From assembly GCA_023473405.1 (NCBI GenBank), contig JAMCZD010000276.1, forward strand, positions 1 through 6,068: a stretch of DNA of 6,068 nt, written 5' to 3'. The notes under the pieces were generated by a model. The model was not told the origin of the DNA, made no database searches, and saw only the letters and a list, made by a program, of their open reading frames with translations. This document shows positions 1 to 6,068 of the stretch, in pieces. Positions within the stretch are counted from its first letter, which is position 1. Each line of letters starts with the position of its first letter. A program made the position numbers and the translations under genes. Source of the DNA: Candidatus Omnitrophota bacterium (GTDB taxonomy: Bacteria > Verrucomicrobiota > Verrucomicrobiia > Limisphaerales > UBA1319).

Positions 1-736
1 GATGCAACCAGCCCATTTGTTTGGCGGTCTGGCCATCAGAAGGATAAATAAAGATTGAATTATTTCTTTTGACGGCGCCGTGTACACTATGGGGTACGGT
101 TACCCAACGATACGACCCCGGCCCGGTTCCGCTGCACCAATCGTTTTGATCCGAAAACAGCACGAGCTGGCTGGTATAGACCATTTTTGGATTGCCATTG
201 TCCGGCAGGTCGCCGGTTTTCTTGGGGGATTTCCAGCGGGCGGCGTCGGGATAGTCTTTGCCGCCATGGTAGTTATACCCGATGTAATAGCCAATTCCTG
301 CTTGGTACCGCGTGTAAGGGGTGTCCGTAACGCCGGGGTAGGAGATGGGATACAGGTTCGGGCAATCGAACACTTTCTCGCCGAACATATTGCTGATGGA
401 TTGGTACATCAGGGTGGAGATGCTGAGTGTGTACGAATCACCGGAATCCCTGATACCATTGAACAGGAAATCGTTGTTATCAATGCCATAAATCTGGCAG
501 GCCAGGCTCATCTGGCGGATGTTGCTGACACAATTGGTCCGTTTCGACCGTTCTTTGGCCCCAGCCAGCGCCGGCAACAGCATCCCCGCCAGGATGGCGA
601 TGATCGCGATGACCACCAATAGTTCGATCAGGGTGAAGCCAGGCTCCAAAGCGCGATTCGTCATGCGCCAGGAAGGTCGGGGTGCAGTAATACATTGTGA
701 GGTAAGCATGGGAGTCGTTTCCGCTGACGTTTTCAT
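1..736 (-). CDS. Prepilin-type N-terminal cleavage/methylation protein (DUF1559-like pseudopilin), 3' end cut by window edge
   Basis: This reading frame stays open for 245 codons from the ATG at 736 to the left edge, so the C-terminus is missing. Residues 33-57 form a classic type IV prepilin signal: G33-F34 is the predicted prepilin-peptidase site, E38 is the conserved Glu+5, and a hydrophobic helix follows (LIELLVVIAIIAILAGMLLP). Next comes the 'NCVSNIRQMSLACQIYG' region (about 67-83) typical of DUF1559-like proteins of Planctomycetota and Verrucomicrobiota. The visible end (PHSVHGAVKRNN, then IFIYPSDGQTAKQMGW) resembles the stretch just before the C-terminal 'GGNVGFLDGSV'-type motif of these proteins, so perhaps a few dozen residues are lost; that motif is not visible. 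ATGs at 709 and 664 are alternative starts. I chose 736 because GAGAG lies 9 bases upstream, while the others lack a convincing site; this gives a rather long 33-residue leader. The likely role is an envelope pseudopilin-like protein of unknown specific function. It lies 143 bases downstream of the large gene, on the same strand. Confidence 0.88.
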   Translation of the reverse strand, partial: MKTSAETTPMLTSQCITAPRPSWRMTNRALEPGFTLIELLVVIAIIAILAGMLLPALAGAKERSKRTNCVSNIRQMSLACQIYGIDNNDFLFNGIRDSGDSYTLSISTLMYQSISNMFGEKVFDCPNLYPISYPGVTDTPYTRYQAGIGYYIGYNYHGGKDYPDAARWKSPKKTGDLPDNGNPKMVYTSQLVLFSDQNDWCSGTGPGSYRWVTVPHSVHGAVKRNNSIFIYPSDGQTAKQMGWLH

Positions 737-745
737 TTTACGACA

Positions 746-752
746 CTCTCTT
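746..752 (-). promoter_or_regulatory. Probable ribosome binding site of the prepilin gene
   Basis: On the minus strand AAGAGAG is followed by 9 bases and then the ATG at 736. It is only a partial match to the anti-Shine-Dalgarno consensus, but it is better than anything upstream of the alternative starts at 709 and 664, so it supports the upstream start. Confidence 0.4.
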
Positions 753-781
753 TTGAATCTGGCGCGGCGCTTTTTCGAACG

Positions 782-825
782 CCCGGACCGGATTCGTGCT
801 TTTCGTCCGGGGGAATGTTCCCCGG
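782..825 (-). other. Two overlapping, mutually exclusive stem-loops in the intergenic gap
   Basis: Stem A pairs 782-788 (CCCGGAC) with 805-811 (GTCCGGG), 7 base pairs with a 16-base loop. Stem B pairs 807-812 (CCGGGG) with 820-825 (CCCCGG), 6 base pairs with a 7-base loop. Both need 807-811, so only one can form at a time. On the minus strand no T-run follows either stem, so this is not a standard intrinsic terminator. It lies between the stop codon at 880-882 and the prepilin start at 736. It could be a 3' end structure of the large gene's transcript, a leader element of the prepilin gene, or chance in a GC-rich stretch. The rest of the 143-base gap holds an A/T-richer part at about 838-879 but no promoter I can defend. 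Confidence 0.4.
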
Positions 826-879
826 CCGTTATGCGGTTTTAACTTAACCGATTCGAGAGACTAATTACAGCCGAAAAAT

Positions 880-3800
880 CTATTGTTTCAAACGATAGAA
901 CTTGCCTGGTCCGGATGGGGTTACCGTGTATGGGCTGGTTGCATCCGTGATATTGTTCCATGGGCCGAGCAGCGAGTCGGCCGACTGTAGCGTGGCGGTG
1001 CCGGTCCAGGACAAGACGACCGCATTTGCCTGCAGCGCGATGCTGAGTTGCAGCACCGATGGCATGGCTCCTTCATAAATAACGGCGTCCAAGGCGGTGT
1101 TGTCGCCGGTGGGTGCCAGGTCCGCGCCGGCGCCGGCAATGAAGTCGATGTGGTCGCCGACAGCCAGAGAGACGATCGTCGTGAAATTGGTGCCGGCGCC
1201 AGACACGTTCCCGGTGTTGCCCTTGAAGAGCGCAGTCCCGTTATGATAGAGGTAAACATCCGCGCCGTCTCCGCCGTCCTGGTCGTCGGTGAAGGCAGCG
1301 CTGACGACAAAGGACCCGGCAGCCGGAGCTGTCCAGCGGACCCCGGTTAACGTCCCGTCAAACCCAGGTCCGAGCGAGATTGTTCCGGGCTTCCAGGTGA
1401 TGCCGAAATTGCTGTAGTCCGAGGTGGTAGGATTATGTGAGACGTTAGGGTCCCAGCCGCCGGTATGCCAAAAGTCCATGGGCGTGCCGATGCCATTGGC
1501 GGTTCCATCGGTGTAGAGGGTGAAACTGGCGACGTCGGGAAGGCTGTTGGTTCGAGAGAAGGAACCATAGCTCCATGCGCCGTTTGGATTGGCGGCAATG
1601 GAGTAATCACCGGCGGCGCTCCAGGCCAGGGTGATTACAGCGTCCAAGGCGGCATTATCGCCGGTTGGCGCCAGGTCAGCGCCGGCACCGCCGATGAAAT
1701 CGAGTTGGTCACCGGCAGCCAGAAAGAGGACGGTTGTGAAATTGGTGCCGCTACCGACTGTGGTCCCGGAATTGCCGCGGAAGAGCGCGGTGTCGTTATG
1801 ATAGACATACACGTCCGCACCGTCGCCACCATCCTGATCATCGGTGAACATGGCATTGATGGTGTAGGTTCCGGCGCTCGGCGCCGTCCAACGCGCCGCG
1901 GTTAGGGTTCCGTCAAACCCGGGCCCGAGCGATACGATTCCGGCATACCAATGCACGCCGAAATTGAGGTAGTCCGAGTCGGTGGGATTGTGTGAGACAT
2001 TCGGGTCCCAACCGCCGGTATGCCAGAACTCGATTGGGGTGCCGAGGCCACCGGCAGTTCCATCCGTGTAGAGGGTGAGGGTCGAGGTGTCGGGCAGACC
2101 ACCGACACGCGACATCGAGCCGTAACTCCAAGTGCCGTTGGGATTGCCGGCCAACGAGTAATTGTCGGCCACGCTCCAGAAAGGCTGTGCCGAGGTTCTC
2201 TCGGACACAAAGGTAAACTCGGCGCTTTGCACGTTGGGCGGAGTCGCATTGTCGCCGAACACGATCTTTACATTATTCGTGGACAGGCTCGGCCAGCCGC
2301 CTGTGGGCAGGTAAGTGATGGTGGTCACGGGAGAGCCGGCGGGTTTATTGACGGTGGGAGACACCGCCTGGCCATTTACCGTGAGCTGAATCGAGTCGAG
2401 CACCACCACCGTGCCATAATCATACAGCTGTATATTGATGGGTTCAGTTGACTTGACTCCCTTTCCGGCCGGCGAAGTTGATTGGACATACGGCAGCGGG
2501 AGCGGCTTGGCGATGCTCAATCCCGAGAGACATGCGTTGGCACCGGTGAGTGTGCAGGAGATGCTCCCGCCGGTAATCGGGACATGCGAGAAGAATACCG
2601 TGTTGGCGGAGGTGAAGCTCCCAGCGCCGGGGAATGCAGTTGGCGAAGCCCCGGCAATTTGAACCGGTTGCGCAGGCGAACCCGGTCCAAGGTAAAAGTA
2701 GAGGTCGGCGCTGGGTATTGAACCAAGTCCGCCGATCGTGAAGTCGGCGCTGCCGCTGGTCTGGCCGAAGTTGCCCACGAAGATGTAATCGCTGAACAGC
2801 ACCGTTGGTCCGGTTCCGTCTGGAGTTGCCCCATCGTTGCGGCCACCAACGGGCGAGATGGTAAAGCTGACGGTTGTGGGTTGGCCGATGGAGTCGAGCA
2901 GATTGGTACCACCCACCGTGAGGCTGTCGTTATCGCTTCCATCCGGGAGCATGGAATCCGCGGTTAATCCGTTGAATACGGCCCCGCCGCCGGCTGCGCC
3001 CTGGCCGGCGTAGGTTGCGCCCACGTCATTCAGGCCGGGTGTGTTTCTTACTCCATTGAAATCGATGTTGATAATATTGGCGGCCTTTAGCTCGCTGATG
3101 ACCCAGAAGCTGAACTCGTTGGTCTGAACGAGGGCGGGCGAACCATTGTCACCAAAGACGATTTGGACAGTGTTGGTGGCCTCTTGAATCAGAGCGCCCT
3201 TGGGATCATAGGTGATGGTTGACACGTCTGAGCCGGCGGGTTTGGCAATAGTTGGGGTAACTGCAGCGCCATTCAGAAAGAGTTGGACCGAGGCGGGATC
3301 GAGCTGGGTGATGTGGTCTACGATTTGGACGCTGATGGTCGCGTTGGCTCTGACTGTTCTACCCTCGGGCGAGGTGGCGATGACGTACGGGGCGGGTGGT
3401 CTCAGTATCAGGGTGGCATCCAACCGTGTGTTCTTGCCGGTCGGAGCCAGGTCGCTGCCGGCGCCCACGATGAAGTCAAGGTGATCGCCAGCCGTCAGGG
3501 TGAGGTTGGTCGCGAGGGACACTCCGGCGCCAACTGCCGTTCCCGAATCGCCAACGAAGACTTGGGTGTCATTCAGATACACATAAACATCAGCACCGAC
3601 AGCACCACCGCCTTGGTTGTCAGTGAACGCGGTGTTGATGCTATATAGCCCGTCCTCCGGTGCAGTCCAGCGCGCTGCTGTCAGGGTGCCGCCAAAGCCG
3701 GGGCCCAGCGATATTTCACCGGGGCTCCAGGTGATTTCGAAGGCGCTGAAATCGGCGGCGGTTGGATTATGCGACACATTGGGGTCAATGGCTCCTGTGT

Positions 3801-5991
3801 GCCACCATTCGATAGGCGTGCCCAGGTCTCCACTGGTGCCATCGGTGTAGAGATTGAAGCTAGTCACATCAGGAAGACCGTCCAGACGAGCCATGGAGCC
3901 ATAGCTCCAAGCGCCGTTGGGATTGCCGGCCAGGGAGAAATCTGCCGAGACATCCCAAGTCGGCTGGGCGGAAATCTTTTCCACTACAAAGGTATACTCG
4001 GTGGATTGCACAATGGCCGGAGTGGAGGTGTCGCTGAAGATAATCTTCACCGTATTGGTGGACTGGCTTGTCCAACCGCCTGTCGGCAGGTAGGTGATCG
4101 TCGTCACCGCCGATCCGGCTGGCTTGTCGATGGCAGGGGTGACCAACTGGTCGTTCAGGGACAACTGGATGGTGTTGGCGGCAACTGTCGTGACGTAATC
4201 AAACAGCTCGATGGTGACAGGAAGGGTCGCACTCACACCGCGCCCAGTAGGCGCAATCGATTGGACATAGGGTTGCGGCAAGGGTTTCATGATCGTCAAA
4301 CCAGCCATCGACGCATTGGCGCCACTGAGGGTGCCGGTGATCTTTCCAGCGGAAACTGGCACGTGCGAGAAGTAGACCGTGTTGGCGGCGGTGAAGTCGC
4401 CGCTCGGCACCAGGACGTCGGGGGTCGCACCGGGTATCGTTACGGGCTGCGCCGGCGAACCCGGTCCGCGATAAAAATAGAGATCAACGCTGGGGACCGA
4501 GCCCAGCCCGCCTATGGTGAAGTCCGCCGTGCCACTCGTTTGCCCATAGTTGCCAACGAAAATGTAGTCGTTTAACAGCGCGTCGGAACCGGTTTGGGTC
4601 GGGCTCACTCCGTCATTCCGACCGCCTACGGCAGAAATGGAGAAGGTGACGGTCGTGGGTTGGCCGATGGAATTGAGGAAATTAGCGCCCGTGACCGTAA
4701 TGCTGTCGTTATCGCTTCCGTCTGGCATGGTGGAATCAGCCATCAGGCCGTTGAAGGTATCGCCTCCTCCCGCGACTCCCGCGCCGGCATAGGTGGCGCC
4801 GGCTGTATTAAGACCAGGCGTATTACGGAAGCCGTTGAAATCGAGATTGATGATATTGGCGGCCTTTTGATCACTGATAACGCCAAAACTGAATTCGTTG
4901 GTCTGCACGATGGGCGGGGTCGAGTTGTCGGCGAAGATGATCGTGACGGTGTTGGTTGCTTCCTGGTTCAAGGCGCCCTTGGGATCGTAAGTGACTGTGG
5001 AAACACTGGCACCCGGCGGCTTGGTAATCACGGGCGCAACGGCGGTGCCATTCAAGAAGAGCTGAACGGATGCCGGGGCAAGTTGACTGACATTGTCCTG
5101 AATTTCCATGCTGATCACCGCGTTTGTCCTGACCGCGTTGCCTTGAGGAGAAAACGAGATCACATAAGGCGCAATTTCGGGTCGATAGTACTTGGCCTTC
5201 AAATAATCTTCCACCGCCGTAACGTCTTCGTCGCTCAGCGCTCCTTGATAAATAATTACTTCCGCGATGTCCCCTTGCATGTTTCGGGTTTGGGCGCCCA
5301 GGCCGCCGACGTAATAGCCCGCCTGAGGCGCCAGCAGGTTCCCTACCGCGATGGAAAAGGCCGAGTCCGTGACTCCGTCCGAGTCATGCAGGTCCACCAG
5401 GGTCATGTCGTCGCTCAGACGGGTAGTCCAAATCCGATACGTGTTGACGGGGATGCTGAAGCCGGTTCCGTGGTCATTGGCCCACGCCGCGAAGCTCATT
5501 TCGCTGTTGCCACCCCCAAAACCACTCCGGATATAGTCGAGGCGGTTCGCATTGACCTGCCCGGGAACACCCACACCCAACGGAATCTGTTCGCTGACGG
5601 GCGACGGGTTTGCGCGTAGATAGACCAGGAAAGATGTATACCCAGCCGGGATATCCACCAGTCCCGTTCCTTGCAGGTAATCCCCGTTGGCCGTGGATTG
5701 AACCCCATCGAACCGGAGCACCGGTTTGCCACTCTTTACGACGGCTCCAGGCACTAATACCGGTTGCTTGAGCGGATCGCTCTGCACCGCGTTATTGGCA
5801 TTCTCTGATTGGTCATCCCACTCGCTGACCTGGCTGTTGGCATCCGCAATCACTCCCGCGTCGGCTTTGAGCCACAACTGCAGGACGCCCGAGCTAACCG
5901 CCGGCAGCTCGGCGCCCGACAGGACGCTTAAAGGGGTTAAAATTGCGATCAAGGTGGACGCCAAAATGGGGAGGTTGCTTCTGATTCTCAT
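880..5991 (-). CDS. Very large secreted modular protein: LamG-like domain plus duplicated Ig-like/beta-sandwich block, function unknown
   Basis: Predicted product is 1703 residues. Residues 1-27 are a Sec signal peptide: basic start MRIR, hydrophobic core to about L24, likely cut after S25-G26-A27. Residues 28-273 resemble a LamG/concanavalin A-like domain, beginning 'LQLWLKADAGV' with 'VSEWDDQS' and 'KPVLRFDG' and ending 'IAEVIIYQGALSDEDV' and 'VEDYLKAKY'. Then follow Ig-like A1 (274-372), unknown B1 (373-573), Ig-like A'1 (574-677), beta-rich C1 (678-866), the same order again as A2 (867-965), B2 (966-1166), A'2 (1167-1270), C2 (1271-1455), then C3 (1456-1640) and a 63-residue tail ending FYRLKQ. 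A and A' are homologous (PYV, LN, KP.G, TY.P.G, TN.V.I.F, VQ..E..F). No catalytic motif, C-terminal transmembrane anchor, LPXTG or PEP-CTERM signal is visible. LamG and Ig-like domains suggest binding of glycans or surfaces outside the cell; that is inference. The only cysteines are C1146 and C1154, both in B2. The ATG at 5991 is preferred over 5997 because AGGAG ends 7 bases upstream of it but only 1 base upstream of 5997. The stop is TAG at 880-882. Confidence 0.93.
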   Translation of the reverse strand: MRIRSNLPILASTLIAILTPLSVLSGAELPAVSSGVLQLWLKADAGVIADANSQVSEWDDQSENANNAVQSDPLKQPVLVPGAVVKSGKPVLRFDGVQSTANGDYLQGTGLVDIPAGYTSFLVYLRANPSPVSEQIPLGVGVPGQVNANRLDYIRSGFGGGNSEMSFAAWANDHGTGFSIPVNTYRIWTTRLSDDMTLVDLHDSDGVTDSAFSIAVGNLLAPQAGYYVGGLGAQTRNMQGDIAEVIIYQGALSDEDVTAVEDYLKAKYYRPEIAPYVISFSPQGNAVRTNAVISMEIQDNVSQLAPASVQLFLNGTAVAPVITKPPGASVSTVTYDPKGALNQEATNTVTIIFADNSTPPIVQTNEFSFGVISDQKAANIINLDFNGFRNTPGLNTAGATYAGAGVAGGGDTFNGLMADSTMPDGSDNDSITVTGANFLNSIGQPTTVTFSISAVGGRNDGVSPTQTGSDALLNDYIFVGNYGQTSGTADFTIGGLGSVPSVDLYFYRGPGSPAQPVTIPGATPDVLVPSGDFTAANTVYFSHVPVSAGKITGTLSGANASMAGLTIMKPLPQPYVQSIAPTGRGVSATLPVTIELFDYVTTVAANTIQLSLNDQLVTPAIDKPAGSAVTTITYLPTGGWTSQSTNTVKIIFSDTSTPAIVQSTEYTFVVEKISAQPTWDVSADFSLAGNPNGAWSYGSMARLDGLPDVTSFNLYTDGTSGDLGTPIEWWHTGAIDPNVSHNPTAADFSAFEITWSPGEISLGPGFGGTLTAARWTAPEDGLYSINTAFTDNQGGGAVGADVYVYLNDTQVFVGDSGTAVGAGVSLATNLTLTAGDHLDFIVGAGSDLAPTGKNTRLDATLILRPPAPYVIATSPEGRTVRANATISVQIVDHITQLDPASVQLFLNGAAVTPTIAKPAGSDVSTITYDPKGALIQEATNTVQIVFGDNGSPALVQTNEFSFWVISELKAANIINIDFNGVRNTPGLNDVGATYAGQGAAGGGAVFNGLTADSMLPDGSDNDSLTVGGTNLLDSIGQPTTVSFTISPVGGRNDGATPDGTGPTVLFSDYIFVGNFGQTSGSADFTIGGLGSIPSADLYFYLGPGSPAQPVQIAGASPTAFPGAGSFTSANTVFFSHVPITGGSISCTLTGANACLSGLSIAKPLPLPYVQSTSPAGKGVKSTEPINIQLYDYGTVVVLDSIQLTVNGQAVSPTVNKPAGSPVTTITYLPTGGWPSLSTNNVKIVFGDNATPPNVQSAEFTFVSERTSAQPFWSVADNYSLAGNPNGTWSYGSMSRVGGLPDTSTLTLYTDGTAGGLGTPIEFWHTGGWDPNVSHNPTDSDYLNFGVHWYAGIVSLGPGFDGTLTAARWTAPSAGTYTINAMFTDDQDGGDGADVYVYHNDTALFRGNSGTTVGSGTNFTTVLFLAAGDQLDFIGGAGADLAPTGDNAALDAVITLAWSAAGDYSIAANPNGAWSYGSFSRTNSLPDVASFTLYTDGTANGIGTPMDFWHTGGWDPNVSHNPTTSDYSNFGITWKPGTISLGPGFDGTLTGVRWTAPAAGSFVVSAAFTDDQDGGDGADVYLYHNGTALFKGNTGNVSGAGTNFTTIVSLAVGDHIDFIAGAGADLAPTGDNTALDAVIYEGAMPSVLQLSIALQANAVVLSWTGTATLQSADSLLGPWNNITDATSPYTVTPSGPGKFYRLKQ
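1072..1626 (-). repeat. Third C module (C3), an extra single-module copy
   Basis: Encodes residues 1456-1640 of the large protein. It shares with C1 and C2 the landmarks NPNG.WSYGS, YTDGT, PNVSHNPT, SLGPGF.GTLT, RWTAP, GADVY.Y and LAPTG.N. C2 and C3 have the same length (185 residues), whereas C1 is 189. It sits directly after C2 with no A or B module between, and the tail follows. NPNG.WSYG beta-rich modules of this style occur, from memory, in other secreted proteins, including some PEP-CTERM proteins; I cannot name a Pfam family with certainty. Confidence 0.85.
1627..3393 (-). repeat. Second copy of the A-B-A'-C block
   Basis: Encodes residues 867-1455 (589 residues) in the order Ig-like A2 (3097-3393), B2 (2494-3096), Ig-like A'2 (2182-2493) and C2 (1627-2181). 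A, B and A' have exactly the same lengths as in the first copy (99, 201 and 104 residues); only C differs (185 against 189). B2 carries the two cysteines that B1 lacks. Confidence 0.9.
3394..5172 (-). repeat. First copy of the A-B-A'-C block
   Basis: Encodes residues 274-866 (593 residues): Ig-like A1 (4876-5172), B1 (4273-4875), Ig-like A'1 (3961-4272) and C1 (3394-3960). Landmarks shared with the second copy include KAANIIN.DFNG.RNTPGLN, PDGSDNDS, SIGQPTTV.F.IS, VGGRNDG, DYIFVGN.GQTSG, ADFTIGGLGS and GPGSPAQPV in B, and TTITYLPTGGW in A'. At DNA level only short runs are identical, for example the 18 bases gctgtcgttatcgcttcc found in both B copies. This is an old protein-coding duplication, not a mobile repeat. 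Confidence 0.9.
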
Positions 5992-5997
5992 GCTCAT

Positions 5998-6003
5998 TCT
6001 CCT
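5998..6003 (-). promoter_or_regulatory. Ribosome binding site that decides the start of the large gene
   Basis: On the minus strand AGGAGA lies immediately before ATG-AGC-ATG. The first ATG (5997) would be only 1 base from AGGAG, too close for normal initiation; the second (5991) is 7 bases away, which is near optimal. The product therefore probably starts MRIRSN rather than MSMRIRSN. In the remaining 65 bases to the window edge I see no convincing promoter or gene. Confidence 0.7.
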
Positions 6004-6068
6004 GGATTAGAACACTGCAAATCATTGGGTTCGTTACGCTGCCGTCTGGTCCATAGTTTCGATCAGCC

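Noticed and set aside
480..695. Minus-strand open frame of 71 codons over the prepilin N-terminus
   Set aside because: It is a shifted frame of the same region. The frame from 736 contains the intact GFTLIE prepilin motif and continues to the window edge.
782..825. Intrinsic terminator after the large gene
   Set aside because: The stems are GC-rich but no T-run follows them in the minus direction; what follows stem B is GACGAAAAGC. I listed them as stem-loops only.
80..842. Plus-strand open frames at 80-622 and 519-842 opposite the prepilin gene and intergenic gap
   Set aside because: 80-622 is the codon-aligned antisense shadow of the prepilin gene. 519-842 overlaps its conserved prepilin signal and has no recognisable domain or ribosome binding site.
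880..1071. PEP-CTERM or LPXTG anchor at the C-terminus of the large protein
   Set aside because: There is no VPEP or LPXTG motif, no hydrophobic helix and no terminal arginine cluster; the protein ends FYRLKQ.
1072..5172. CRISPR or mobile-element origin of the repeats
   Set aside because: The repeats are long, in frame and diverged mostly at silent sites, with no spacers, terminal inverted repeats or transposase. They are duplicated protein modules.
3769..5619. Long plus-strand open frames at 3769-4575 (268 codons) and 4594-5619 (341 codons) opposite the large gene
   Set aside because: Both lie in the antisense frame whose codons line up exactly with the sense codons. In that frame a stop arises only where the sense gene uses TTA, CTA or TCA, codons that are rare in this GC-rich gene. 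The minus strand has a signal peptide, recognisable domains and repeats with silent changes; the plus products have none of these.

Overview
The window reads as part of a Verrucomicrobiota genome, probably the Pedosphaera/Limisphaerales group. This is inferred from protein style, not from a marker gene. The evidence is a type IV prepilin-like protein of the DUF1559-like kind, next to a very large secreted protein that combines a LamG-like domain, Ig-like repeats and a C-terminal tail (LQSADSLLGPW ... ATSPYTV ... KFYRLKQ), a combination I associate with this phylum. There are no RNA genes, insertion sequences, CRISPR arrays or phage genes. All coding is on the minus strand.

Layout in transcription order (right to left): 5998-6068 is a short upstream stretch holding a good ribosome binding site. 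880-5991 is one gene for a 1703-residue exported, repeat-built protein of unknown function. 737-879 is a 143-base intergenic gap with two mutually exclusive GC-rich stem-loops. 1-736 is the first 245 codons of a prepilin-like gene that runs off the left edge.

The large protein is modular: signal peptide, LamG-like domain, a four-module block (Ig-like A, unknown B, Ig-like A', beta-rich C) present twice in tandem, then a third C module and a short tail. Matching modules have the same length in both copies, except C. In the segments I compared, the B copies differ mostly by silent changes, which suggests an old duplication under selection. The last C module arose later, by duplication of the one before it.

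Both products are predicted to be exported or envelope-associated, the large one through Sec and the small one through prepilin processing. Nothing in the sequence proves they work together. I see no complete new multi-gene system. The most original material is the duplicated block with its unassigned B and C modules.
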